NCBI GenBank assembly: GCA_963971405.1
Contig: OZ020485.1
Location: forward strand, 34,739,921-34,803,920
Reading direction: 5' to 3'
Source: Psococerastis gibbosa
Lineage: Eukaryota; Arthropoda; Insecta; Psocodea; Psocidae
Length of the DNA: 64,000 nt
The notes under the pieces were generated by a model. The model saw nothing but the letters and a program-made list of their open reading frames with translations. It did no database searches and was not told the origin of the DNA. Every line of letters starts with the position of its first letter. Position 1 is the stretch's first letter. A program made the position numbers and the translations under genes. Of the stretch, positions 1 through 10,431 are shown piece by piece.

Positions 1-2048
1 TTATGGCTTTCAATCGATTAAGGGATAAAAATCCTCATAAAATGATATCCCCATCCGGTACTCGAGCTCCCTACGTCGTGTTCACACAGTAATTTATATT
101 TCCAGTTTCCCCTTCCTTTTCGAGACTACGACCTTTCTTTTAATCAATTCTACCTTGAGTCCTAAAAGGGAAAACTTTCTTTACTATCCAAAAAATCATC
201 TTTTCTTCTTACGACATGCCCAACTTTTATTAAAACGTATAAAAGTCAATAGTAAAGTATGATAAAATTGTGTTCTACGGATGCGGCAAGTTTTGGCTTT
301 ACTAAACTTGGAGCAAAAGTTGACTCCTCGCACCTCGTCTCCTTTTACAAACAACTTTTTATGAGTTTTGTTCGGTGTGTTTTGTTACAGGGTAGAAAAT
401 TTCTTTTTTTCGCGAGAAATATCCGACGTCAGAAGCGGAAAATGTATTTTTCGCTGGAGTAAACGTTTTTTGGCTGATATCACAAATTTGCGTCCAAAGA
501 GTCTGTCAGCTGGGTCGCTGGGTCGCTATTGAATGCGTATGCAGTATATTATAAAATGTATCATAATCTCAAAAGCTTTGTAAATTCGTAACTGACTAGT
601 TCCGAATTGCGAATCAGGCAAGGACGTATCCAGAGGTAGAACACCTAGTCCTAGGACGAGTCCTATCCCGAAATTCGAAAACACTATACTGTACTGTAGG
701 TAAAGTTGAACGTTGCATATATTTTCTTCCCTGCCAAAAGTCCATTTTTTTACTAGTACGAAAAAGCGGAATATTTATCTTCTTGCCTTCACCGTGCTAA
801 TAAGCTGCCCCTGTTCCTAAACTCTAGGGGGTCCGTAAACACTATTAAGGTATAGTGCGAGTATATGGTACAACAAAAATTAAGAAGGTACCTAAAATAG
901 CTTTTTAACATTACATTTTGATTATTTTATATGATTATGCAGTACAATGTAAATTATTATTTAAAGTACATCACTGAATTTAGTCCTCTAACTATCTAAA
1001 ATTGTCTGAAATGTTAGTGATGCTTGCAATATGTTTTCGTTATTTTTACTTTGTATTTAAAAAAAAACATAGGGTTCTCGAAATTTGCCCCGCCCACTTG
1101 AGTTACCTACCGACGCGTAAAAATGGCTGTTATCGCATATATACAATGGCAGTTTCTATTCGTAATTGGACATGATCCGCATTGTATATGAGCCGATACA
1201 ATATTCCTCAATAATCCAGGTAATAGGCCATTATTTGTAGTCTGTCAAGCATCCCCTACTTGAAAGCTCGTTTAGGCAATTATGTAGAGAAGAAAACTCA
1301 AGTTGAAAAAGCTTTTCTTCGAAGAAAGAGAAAATACCACACAAATAACTAAGCCACTAGTAACAAAGTACTTATGTGCTGTCTTGCCCTTACTGCCGGT
1401 ATTATTCAGCACAATATATCTTAGACCTAACAAGCCGACTGATAAATTCTGTTAGAACTTGTTATAGAGCACTAAGAAAAATACATGACTTAGACGTCCC
1501 ACAGGTAAGCTAAATATGACGTCAATTAATTGTATACTTGGATGGTTCTGACTCTTGTATCTAACGATGGTTGCCGTGACAACGGGATGTCTCAGGTTAC
1601 TGAAGGCCTCCGCACCGCCAGCTCGTTTTTGGGCTTTACCCCACTTCATCCCCCATGGAATTATATTAACCTGTGTTTTAACACAACACAGTAGTCTCTA
1701 TTTATGACGGAACTCTCTATATCACTAAAGATCTCCACGGTTCTCGGCAGACCAAATCTCTACAAGGCAATGCCTTTTTTAATTCCGCTACCGTATATAG
1801 ACATCTAAGGTATAGCTAATGTCAACAAAAAATCTGCCAGTTGCCGCTTCTCTAAGACATGCGATTTTTTTATTATTTTCTATAAGAAAAGGTACGCTAA
1901 ATACATTCGATCAATAGTGGACAGTGCTTCTACTAGGAGATAATGTCCTTAATATGTTAAGTTCATATTCATATTCCTCTCAGTGTCAACAAGCCCATTT
2001 AATTATGAGCTCAATCTGTAACGAAGGATTTACCGTACCTTTATATTT
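1..2048. other. AT-rich sequence, inferred CELF intron; no gene seen
   Basis: No recognisable coding or repeat family in this stretch. Short open frames (for example 259-462 +, 1452-1649 -) have no family resemblance and look like chance. It is assigned to the upstream intron only by inference from the CELF exons further right; it could equally lie outside the gene if the first exons are inside the window and were missed. Confidence 0.5.
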
Positions 2049-2890
2049 GCTTTCCAATTTATACGTAGTATAAGGAAAGCTTTGTGATGGTCGAAATTTT
2101 AGATTCCGAGATTTCAACGGATTTACACGTTTTGAGCTCCCAGGAACCCAAAAAAGTGGTTTTTACAAAATGTCTGTCTGTCTGTCGGTCTGTCTGTTCG
2201 TCGATTTCCGGGCAAACTACTCAGTGGATCTGAGTGAAATTTGGCATGTAGGTTCACAAAAATCATGCCTCGGGACCATTTTTTTTTTTTTGGGCTAACT
2301 CAATTTGGGGGGGTTTTATTTTCAAAAAACTCCAAAAAAACGTCTAAAAAAATTATTTCTCAAAAACGGCTCCAACGATTTCTTTTAAATTCTCGTAGAT
2401 TGTAGTCGTTATTAATGTTGACAAAATGCGGGGGGTCGCTTGCCCCTTGATAGTTTGCTTCTGGGGGTAAAAAAATAAAAATAACTAAATTTTAATGAAA
2501 AAATGACTAAAAAATGCGAAACCTTTCTATCGATGATTTCTACCTTCAAGCATGTTTTAGGTGTTAAATTGAGTAACGAAACCGGATAGGTTGCTTTCCC
2601 AAAAAAATATTTGGTTTTGCCCAAAAACTTATTTTTTGAAAAAAATGATAGAAAATTCGCGCTCAAATGCATTGCATGCCCTGCCATTATTGCTGTGTGG
2701 TAATTAATGTGTTTGTTTGACCTATCGAGAATTTACCTCACCTCCAGTGACGTCAGGTGGACAACCGCCCCCCCATTTTTTTTATTTATTTAACCATAGG
2801 AAAAATATTTGCCATAAAATTACTAATTTTCTCTATCTAATAATTTTGATAAATTGGAAAGCATGTTCGAGTGAACTCGGACCGGTTCTT
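2049..2890 (+). mobile_element. Family A dispersed element, copy A1 (non-autonomous, ~842 bp)
   Basis: Full-length copy of a family present at least five times in the window. It opens with GCTTTCCAATTTATACGTAG and the first 32 bases fold into a hairpin (GCTTTCC and TTATAC stems, GTA loop). A short inverted match AAATTGGAAAGC lies near the right end, followed by a shared tail that ends ACCGGTTCTT. An internal CTGT microsatellite is at about 2172-2200 and C/G-run segments follow. No coding capacity is visible. The right edge is set by where copies A1, A3, A2 and A4 stop matching. The asymmetric placement of the 12-base inverted repeats (terminal on the left, about 28 bases inside on the right) is the main structural oddity. 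Classification is uncertain. Confidence 0.8.
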
Positions 2891-3128
2891 TATATTATTA
2901 CAGTATAACAGAAACCAACGCTAACAATTTAATAGTGTTTCCACCTGTCAACGTAAGGTGCCAATTTGGATTGGTTTTAACCAAAATAGGAGTGAAATTT
3001 AATTATTAAATATACCCCGGTATGATAATGTTTTAAATACATTTTCCAAACTTCTTGTTTTTTCACTGGACAATGCCTATTATAACTTACTCTAGCTATC
3101 TGTCGTATTGTTGAATTATGATGGTGGA

Positions 3129-3265
3129 CAGGGACGGGTAGTTGGGGAGTCATAATAGAGAAAACATATGTAGGATCGATTAAATCAGAGCGTAATAATT
3201 TAACTTACAATAGATTTACTAAATTTGGGGGGCATCTGCCCCCCCCCCCCCTGTATCCGTCCATG
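3129..3265. mobile_element. hAT-like MITE, ~137 bp
   Basis: The ends read CAGGGACGG on the left and, on the other strand, CATGGACGG on the right. They are flanked by 8-base direct repeats atggtgga (3121-3128) and acggtgga (3266-3273), matching at 7 of 8. An 8-bp target duplication with CA-NGG termini is typical of the hAT superfamily. A long C run lies near the right end. No coding sequence. Confidence 0.6.
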
Positions 3266-3737
3266 ACGGTGGACCTTGACTTATCGCGATTAGGGACTGA
3301 GATGGTTGACGATAATACAATGGCTAGAGGTTGGAAAAGAAAATTAACAAAGCTGATTGCATAATAACACCATTTACCATTCATAAATTCATTACTTCGG
3401 CTTTATAAATGCTAAATGGCGTTGCCATGCTTTTCTTTTATCATTTTTTGTAGTTTTTATTCCTTTCATTTAGTTTCTTATTTCAGCTTCTATGTCTGAA
3501 AAAACTAATTTACATTTTACCCTACAATATTTACGGTATATACAGTACATTTTCCTACTGATCTCCATGTTTTTCGGCCAAATGAGGTTACTGAACTACC
3601 GTTATAACACTTTGACTTATTATTTGGTGCGATATTGAATATAAATAAATAAATTGTTGGGGATAATAAAATCCTTCGGTCTTCATTTTGAATGTTAAGG
3701 TGAAGTGTATTTTATTCTGGCAGGCTGCAGGAGTAAA
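3266..3737. other. Unassigned AT-rich sequence
   Basis: Nothing recognisable. There is no open frame of interest and no match to the other repeats in the window. Confidence 0.4.
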
Positions 3738-3838
3738 ATAACTTTTGTTCTACTAATAAGCCAGCTCTCTCACTCAACTAAGACCACCTGTTTTACATGC
3801 CCTCCAAAGCATGACCAGAACCACTATTCCACATATAG
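3738..3838 (-). mobile_element. SINE fragment (family S), 5'-truncated
   Basis: Diverged partial copy of the SINE seen best at 26838-27062. It shares the blocks 'ttgttctactaataagcc', 'cactcaacta' and 'catgccctcc' in the same order and orientation. The tRNA-like head is missing. It lies less than 100 bases from a second fragment of the same family. Confidence 0.55.
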
Positions 3839-3904
3839 GTTATAAATAATGATTTTTTTTGTGATTTTTAGGTTTAATATTTCAGTACCAATGGAACTAT
3901 AAGA

Positions 3905-4041
3905 AACAAATAAATAAATAAATATTGACTTTTTTATTCTATTACTAAGCCAACCTAGTGGAGTTAAGACAAAAAAGCCCTCTCTTACACTCAACCAGGA
4001 AAGCCCGGGACCGCCTGCTTTTCATGCCCTCCGAAGCATAA
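3905..4041 (-). mobile_element. SINE fragment (family S), 5'-truncated
   Basis: Closely matches 26850-26975, from the (AAAT)n-type tail through 'ctattactaagccaaccta' to 'catgccctcc'. In the SINE's own sense (minus strand) it carries the 3' body and the TTTA-repeat tail but no tRNA-like head. It is a second copy beside 3738-3838, perhaps a tandem or nested insertion. Confidence 0.65.
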
Positions 4042-4791
4042 TTATCAAAGGAGTTCGCTGCATACATGTTTCTCAAAACATCTGACTGTGTCTCAAATCG
4101 AATAAGAAACACAACATTACCATCGATTCGGCGCTCATACTATCATCGCTAATGAAAGAACCGGTCCGAGTTTACTCAAACATGCTTTCCAATTTATCGA
4201 TTAGTAGAGAGAAAAAATGATTAATTTCATGGTAAATAATTTTCCTATGGTTAAATTTCGGATATCACGGGGGGGGGGGGGGGGGTCTTCCACCTAACGT
4301 CACTGAAGGTGACAAAATCTAGATAGGTCAGACCTACACATTACCACACAGCAATAATGGCAGGGCACGCAATGCATTTGAGCGTGAATTTGTTTTCATT
4401 AAAAAAAAAAAAATGTTTTTTGCACAAAACCCAATAGTATCCTGGAAAACCAAACTATCCGGTTTCGCTACTCAATTTAACACCTAAAACATGCTTGAAG
4501 TTAGAAATCATAGATAGAAAGGTTTCACTAAAATTTAGTTATTTTTATTTTTTTACCCCAGAAGCAAACTATCAAGGGGCAAGAGACCCCCCGCATTTTA
4601 TTAACATTAATAATGACTACAATATATGTGAATTTGAAAGAAATCGTTTGGAGACGTTTTTGAGAAATCATTTTTTTAGACGTTTTTTTGGAGTTTTTTG
4701 AGAATAAAACCCCCCCAAATTGAATTAGCCCAAAATAAAAATAAAATGGTCTCGAGGTATGATTTTTATAAACCTACATGCCAAATTTCAT

Positions 4792-4804
4792 TTAAATCGA
4801 CCGT
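4792..4804. repeat. Left target-site duplication of Penelope dimer
   Basis: The 13-base word TTAAATCGACCGT occurs here and at 6907-6919, exactly at the two borders of the Penelope block. In uninterrupted family A copies the corresponding site occurs once. This is what a target-site duplication of a single insertion would look like. Confidence 0.7.
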
Positions 4805-5104
4805 AAATAATTAGATTACTCGTGACTTCGTGGTATTTCATTTTAATAAACAAAAAATAACAAAAACTTAGAGTTTTATAAAAACTTGTTATAACGACCC
4901 GAATTAGTAAAACCCAAATAATCGTTAAGAAATTAACTTTGTCTAAGAAACCCACTTGTGTTAGTATAAAACCCTGAGCGCTTTCAGCAAGAATTGCCAT
5001 CTACAGAGGGAAACCCACTAGCACAGTTACACCTTATCTGCGATTTGAGACTTGCTCAACTCGAGGAGAAGATGCAAATGTGACTAGAGAGAGGAAACCT
5101 TGGT

Positions 5105-6030
5105 TTATATAGGACTGGGAGCGGGAGGAGGAGGGGGTGGGAGGGGGCGTGGCTGGTTACCTATTCCTAACCTACTAGCTAGATCTATTAGAGGGGATGA
5201 TTGTGTGAATGTTATGTCGTTTGTTAATTTTTCCCTATTGTGTAAAGCTCTTTTGATTTCAACATTTTCAAAAAAATTTAAAGTGTAACTTTTCTTTATT
5301 TTGTGTAGGGCTGTCCAATTGTTAGGATCGAATGTGTGATTTTCCGAGTTAAGGTGTTTCGCGAATGTGCTGTTGGTGTTGGTGTCTCCTATACCTGTTA
5401 TATGTTCTCTGACCCTAGTTTTAAAGCTTCTGCCTGTTTGGCCTATGTAAATTGCGTTACAATCGTTACAATTTAGACGATAAACTCCATTGCCTTTTTC
5501 CTTTTCTGGTTTGGTTTTGCAGTTCATGAGTTTATTGGCCAAATTGTTACGGTTGTACGGGGCTGGTGTTTTGTCTGTTGTAGAAGAAATGAGGTTACTT
5601 ATTTTTTCTGTGATTTTTTCTATGTATTGTATCCTGAAATATGATTTATTGGTTACCGGGATTAAGCTCTCTGGGGGGTAAATTAGTTTGAGGTTGTGTT
5701 TGATTTTGTGATGTCGTAGGATTCTGTCTATTAGGTTGAGATTGAAATTGTTATTTTGGGCAATTTGTTTTATTGTATTTAATTCATTATTATAGTTGGT
5801 TTCATTCATAGGGATGTTAAGGAGTCGAAAAATCATACTATGGAATGCTGCGTGTTTGTGCTGGAATGGGTGAGAAGAATCAACAGGGATTATATTATCG
5901 CTATGGGTTTCTTTACGAAATATCTTGAAGTCTAGGGTACTATTATTTTTGGTGATGGTGAGGTCTAAGAAGTTCAGGGAGTTGTTTTCTTCTACTTCCA
6001 TGGTAAATTGGATTTTTGGGTGAATTGTGA
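5105..6030 (-). pseudogene. Penelope-like polyprotein, C-terminal half (post-RT + GIY-YIG), left copy
   Basis: The frame reads on the minus strand from the dimer junction to a stop at 5105-5107; the first in-frame ATG is at 5999-6001 (298 aa). The first ~35 residues (HPKIQFTMEVEENN, then NFLDLTI) match the end of the PLE reverse transcriptase and thumb. The linker DFKIFRKET...HPFQHKHAAF is typical of PLEs. The GIY-YIG nuclease starts at about residue 170: GVY (for GIY), then the C-x2-C pair in LNCNDC, then AIYIGQTGRSFKTRVREH with the conserved Arg and downstream acidic residues. The protein ends with an unusual proline-rich tail (PRPLPPPPPPAPSPI). The RT catalytic core is absent, so this is a 5'-truncated copy, though the remaining frame is open. 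Confidence 0.9.
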
Positions 6031-6648
6031 ATCCTACGACATCACAAAATCAAACACAACCTCAAACTAATTTACCCCCCAGAGAGCTTAAACCCGGTAA
6101 CCAATAAATCATATTTCAGGATACAATACATAGAAAAAATCACAGAAAAAATAAGTAACCTCATTTCTTCTACAACAGACAAAACACCAGCCCCGTACAA
6201 CCGCAACAATTTGGCCAATAAACTCATGAACTGCAAAACCAAACCAGAAAAGGAAAAAGGCAATGGAGTTTATCGTCTAAATTGTAACGATTGTAACGCA
6301 ATTTACATAGGCCAAACAGGCAGAAGCTTTAAAACTAGGGTCAGAGAACATATAACAGGTATAGGAGACACCAACACCAACAGCACATTCGCGAAACACC
6401 TTCACTCGGAAAATCACACATTCGATCCTAACAATTGGACAGCCCTACACAAAATAAAGAAAAGTTACACTTTAAATTTTTTTGAAAATGTTGAAATCAA
6501 AAGAGCTTTACACAATAGGGAAAAATTAACAAACGACATAACATTCACACAATCATCCCCTCTAATAGATCTAGCTAGTAGGTTAGGAATAGGTAACCAG
6601 CCACGCCCCCTCCCACCCCCTCCTCCTCCCGCTCCCAGTCCTATATAA
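6031..6648 (+). pseudogene. Penelope-like polyprotein, GIY-YIG part, right inverted copy
   Basis: Mirror copy of the left frame. It is open from the codons for ILRHHKIK just inside the junction (a TGA lies immediately before, at 6028-6030) through the GIY-YIG domain to a stop at 6646-6648. It encodes the same nuclease motifs (GVYRLNC, AIYIGQTGRS, FKTRVREH) and the same proline-rich tail. By eye it differs from the left copy at very few residues, for example KHLHSENH against KHLNSENH and one Ile-to-Asn change upstream. It lacks the RT and any in-frame ATG start before the domain, so it is not a complete gene. Confidence 0.88.
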
Positions 6649-6906
6649 ACCAAGGTTTCCTCTCTCTATTCACATTTGCATCTTTTCCTCGAGTTGAGCA
6701 AGTCTCAAATCGCAGATAAGGTGTAACTGTGCTAGTGGGTTTCCCTCTGTAGAAGGCAATTCTTGCTGAAAGCGCTCAGGGTTTTATACTAACACAAGTG
6801 GGTTTCTTAGACAAAGTTAATTTCTTAACGATTATTTGGGTTTTACTAATTCGGGTTGTTATAACAAGTTTTTATAAAACTCTAAGTTTTTGTTATTTTT
6901 TGTTTA

Positions 6907-6919
6907 TTAAATCGACCGT
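6907..6919. repeat. Right target-site duplication of Penelope dimer
   Basis: Second copy of TTAAATCGACCGT (see 4792-4804). Family A sequence resumes immediately to the right. Confidence 0.7.
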
Positions 6920-7141
6920 GTAGTTTTACCGGAAATCGATGAACAAACAGACAGACAGACATTTCGTAAAAAACACTTTTTTGGGTTCCTGGGACCTCAA
7001 AACGTGTAAATCCGTTGGAATCTCGGAATCGAAAATTTCGACCGTCACAAAGCTTTCCCTATACTACGTATAAATTGAAAAGCAACAAACTAGCCTAAGT
7101 TTATACTGGAGAGGTCTTGTGCCTAATGCTGGGCAACAAGG

Positions 7142-7273
7142 ATACAGAAGCTGAACGTAGCGTACTTCGGCCATGTGATGAGGAGCGAAAAGTATCGTCT
7201 TCTTCATGTAATAGTCCAAGGGAAGATAAAAGGACTGAGGGCTCCCGTCCTGATTATCGCCAATCTTCGCTAG
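7142..7273 (+). pseudogene. LINE reverse-transcriptase C-terminal fragment (internally deleted)
   Basis: The frame from 7142 reads KLNVAYFGHVMRSEKYRLL, then VQGKIKGLRAPV, then IANLR and a TAG at 7271. This matches the extreme C-terminus of RTE/Jockey-type non-LTR reverse transcriptases, where a YFGHVMR block is followed by QGKI, R-rich and IANLR motifs. The usual W-rich stretch between GLRAP and IANLR is deleted here; it survives in the related copies at 49850-50265 and 52470-52650. Only the 3' end of the element is present, as expected for a 5'-truncated LINE insertion. Confidence 0.75.
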
Positions 7274-8294
7274 AACAAGTAGAGGAAGAAGCAGAAATAG
7301 ATAAATTTTATACTCTCCCAAAGGTGAATTGATTGTGCACCTAACTATTGTCATTATCTAATATTTTTTGATGTATTAATAAATGAATGAAGGAAACATT
7401 TCTTGATTCAGGATTGCCCCTCAGACTCGACTCTTTCTTAACCTTTGTATTTTTAGTATGCATTGAAATAATTTTCCAACACCTAGTCACCTCCTGATAT
7501 CATACAATGGAACTACTAGTTGTTAGAGGATAAGCCAGACCAACACTCGAAAGCTCTCATGATACTCTGCCCTAATCCGACTGAACCTCGCCATTTCCAT
7601 TCATGAGGGCAGTCGAAAGCATGAAAACTCTTCACAATGTTTAGGCAAAGCCTCTTCTTTGACGAACCCTTTGATGGGATCATTGTTAGTGAGAGAACCT
7701 GAACCCTAAAGAAAATCCATCCTAATTGGCCAGCAGTTTCTGAATTAATCCGCAATCATATCTCTTCTATGGGGATTAAAAACGTAGCTGCCAACATGAG
7801 ATGGTTAGATTAGGCTCAGTTCAAATTAGCGTCGTTACAGACTTGCCGACTGAAGAGGACATATCCACTTCTAAGCCCCTTCCCCTTCTATACACTCTGA
7901 GGTATTAATGTATCGTATCTGCCCATCATGTTGTGTTGGAAGCTTATACTATTGTAGTTCAGGAATCAGGATATCTCAACGTAACAACCGGTTAAGAGGA
8001 AGTTTACCGTTAACATTCGCCACCCCTGGATCTTTCTTTCTTTCTTCTTTCTTTTCTTTCTTTTCCTTGTCCAGTATTCCCTGGACAAGGAGCATATATT
8101 ACAAAAATACAATACATAATAATAACATCCCGCATCCCCAAGCTAGCGCTTATTTGGGACAAAAGACTCATACAGTGCTGCTAAACAAGGCTTAATCATT
8201 TATTTTTGTTATTTATTTATAATGTTTATTTTATTTTTATTTTTATTTTAACTTGTTATTTTAATGTTAGTTTTTATTATTATTATTAACTCCC
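7274..8294. other. Unassigned; pyrimidine microsatellite with adjoining hairpin
   Basis: No gene recognised. A CTTT-rich tract at about 8030-8064 is followed directly by a perfect 10-bp hairpin at 8065-8090 (CCTTGTCCAG, six-base loop, CTGGACAAGG). Such a tract plus stem-loop is often the end of a non-LTR retroposon 3' UTR, but I see no coding part attached. Confidence 0.4.
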
Positions 8295-8660
8295 ATTGAC
8301 CAAAATAATAATAATAACAATTCTTTATTTCCAACAAATACAATTATTAGACAAAATACGATTAGGGCTCCCATGCCTCCATAGAGGCGTGCGGGATACA
8401 CCCTACAAAGTACAGTTAAACATTCTTTTATTACAATTCTTTTATTACAACCATGATATAATATTAGTTACATTGCCATTAGTGCTCGTAGTTGGCCCTG
8501 CGAACTTATTGTAACTACTAATGAATTCGTTGTAATAGTAATATGATTTGTACAAGAATGAGACTGCTGTATGAGCTTTGTATATTTGGGTAAAATGAGA
8601 CATCCGTTGATATTCATTCTCGTTGGAATATTCCTTGTCTGTGGTACCAAGGCTGGTAAT
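8295..8660 (-). mobile_element. Possible LINE 3' end (untranslated tail)
   Basis: Read on the minus strand, this segment ends with a GGAAATAAAGAATTG block followed by TTATTATTATTATT. That polyadenylation-like signal plus short repeat tail is typical of Jockey/CR1-type LINE 3' ends. A 60-codon open frame at 8468-8650 (-) could be the last residues of the RT but is too degraded to be sure. Weak call. Confidence 0.35.
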
Positions 8661-9104
8661 ATATGGTATATAAATAGCTGTAGTATAACCTTCCTGTAAA
8701 GTAAAGCTACTGGAAGTATATTTAGAGACTTAAAAAGCGGTAGCGTATGTTGCAGTCTGTGGCTTTTCGATATAGATCTAACTGCAAATAGCTTGGTTTA
8801 TAACTTTTATTTTTGTAAAGATTTGGTTTATTCAATAGGTAGGGGACTATTTCCAACGCCACATTATAAGGTGATTTTCAGTTTTTTGTTCATAATTTTG
8901 TCAATTCAAGGTTTGATAATTCGTTAAATTTCTGAACCCTATCAATTTAACGCGGGGGGGGGGGGGGGAAACCTGCACCAAAAATAAATAAAAATTATCT
9001 TAGTACTATGTACGATAAAATAGTCCTGCTAATTGAACAGACAAAATCGTTATAAGTATTAAATTTAATAAAAAATATAATCCAACCTATTTTGGTGTGA
9101 TCCA

Positions 9105-9745
9105 GGGGTGGCCAATGTCAACAGTGTTGACGAAACGTTTCAAAGTACGCTTTCACATCAACCACGGGCTACCAGCCCGGATTCTACTGCTTCATCATGT
9201 AACATGAATCCGAGCTGTTAAGTACTTACAAACGTTTCATCATCTTCTGCGGTCGACTTCTTGACCTTCAGTGGTTCTATGTGGATTTCTAATATTGTAT
9301 CCCAGAGAATTCACAGTTGCTACGATTTCGACTGCAGATGTTGACGAAACTCTTTCAGATCGACCACGGCCTATCAGCCCAGATTCTACTGTTTCCGCAT
9401 ATAACTCCGGCCGTGAAAGTCTTTGTAATTATATTAATGAATGGTGCCTACGTTAAATTTCCTATGGCTTTCAATTTTATGATAAAGTAGTACAATCCGG
9501 GCTGATAGGCCGTGGTCGATCTGAAAGCGTACTTTCTAACGTATCATCAACTTCTGTGGTCGACATCTTCAGTGGTTCTACGTAGACTTCTAATATTGCG
9601 TCCCAAAGGCTTGACAGTTGCTACAATGTCGGCCGCTGGTGTTGGCGAAACGTTTGTAAGTACGGTTTCAGATCGTCCACGGCATATCACCCCGAATTCT
9701 ACATTGGCCGTGAAAGCCTTTGTAATTCTATCTTCCAATTGTACT
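9105..9745. repeat. Family B palindromic repeat cluster
   Basis: Several partial copies of an inverted-repeat family whose ends read TCCGGGCTGATAGGCCGTGG... on one side and the reverse complement on the other. Copies are recognisable at 9105-9185, 9225-9275, 9318-9390 and 9490-9720 in alternating orientation. Each pairs a 'GACGAAACGTTT' or 'GTCGAC..CTTCAGTGG' block with an end block. The copies are diverged from each other. The small open frames here (9512-9751 +, 9547-9738 -) are mirror images arising from the palindrome and not genes. Confidence 0.65.
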
Positions 9746-10156
9746 ATATAGGTACCCTAGTTATTTTAACTATACACTAAATTGCCATAAGCCTTTGTTC
9801 CTAGTTCTGCGAATCTCTTTGACTGATACTAGATCGTCCCGAGGGTGGGTTTGTAGTACCTAGGCTAATTGGACAAAACGTTGAGGGTTGTTTTACTGAT
9901 AATTAACATGCTTCTGCCCTGGGTTTGATTATACTGTAGTAACGGTTCCCGACTCCGACCTCTTCTGTGCTGTAAGAGGTACTTAACAATTTCCTTCAGG
10001 TTAGTAAATACTGCCTGTTCTTCTACATGTTGGTCTTTAGAAATCCAATTAACTAGAACTAGCCTACATAGTACTCGAATAGGCTAATCAAATTCATCAT
10101 TTATTTATTTTAATAGCTAGGTATCGTTCAGATTTAAAAAAAAAAAAAAAACAATC
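9746..10156. other. Unassigned AT-rich sequence
   Basis: Nothing recognised apart from an A run at about 10137-10151, just left of the MITE. Confidence 0.4.
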
Positions 10157-10419
10157 TGTGCTTAAGACCGCACGGCAGAAGTGAAACTTCATTGGCAACC
10201 CCTATTAATTTATAACTTATGTAAATACATGTAAAGTAATACAATATTATGTATTATATAGTATTAATTTCTGACTTGTTTCTCATTCAATCTACAAACA
10301 CAATCCCTAATAATACCTCATAATGCATAATATTATTAACTACATATACGTACTAATGGTACTAAATTGATTGGGAATGCTAATGAAGTTTTCACTTCTG
10401 CCGTGCGGTCTTAAGCACA
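10157..10419. mobile_element. TIR MITE, 263 bp
   Basis: Long terminal inverted repeats of about 35 bases: the left end starts TGTGCTTAAGACCGCACGGC and the right end is its reverse complement, with one extra T around the AAGTTTTC position. The interior is very AT-rich and non-coding. No convincing target duplication is visible, so the superfamily is not assigned. It abuts family A copy A3 with about 12 bases between. Confidence 0.7.
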
Positions 10420-10431
10420 CGCTCGCTTATT

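Larger units (their letters stand above)
4805..6906. mobile_element. Penelope-like element, head-to-head inverted dimer
   Basis: Two 5'-truncated copies of one Penelope-like retroelement are fused head to head with their 3' ends outward. Sequence from about 4847 to 5724 is the reverse complement of 6030-6906 with only occasional differences by eye. The 5725-6029 segment belongs to the left copy alone and forms the spacer. The left 3' end carries about 42 extra bases (4805-4846) that the right lacks. Both copies encode the post-RT and GIY-YIG portion and lack the RT fingers and palm. PLEs are known for partial tandem and inverted copies, so the arrangement fits the family. The near identity suggests a recent event, or possibly a sequencing or assembly palindrome. 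Confidence 0.85.
4156..7083 (-). mobile_element. Family A element, copy A2, split by a Penelope insertion
   Basis: Reverse-orientation family A copy. Its right-end tail (AAGAACCGGTCC) begins at 4156 and its hairpin end finishes at 7083. Sequence at 4156-4804 continues, relative to intact copy A4 (54839-55651), directly into 6907-7083. The 2.1 kb between is an inverted pair of Penelope-like elements. A run of about 17 G lies at 4270-4286, where A4 has a similar long G run. This nesting shows that the Penelope insertion is younger than the family A copy. Confidence 0.8.

Noticed and set aside
5100..6653. Short antisense frames beginning MVYIGLGAGGGG and MPFSFSG
   Set aside because: They are antisense shadows of the Penelope coding sequence, duplicated because of the inverted dimer.
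9096..9112. hAT element ends at CAGGGGTGGCC (also near 37079)
   Set aside because: The two sites share only about 14 bases. No opposite end or target duplication was found.
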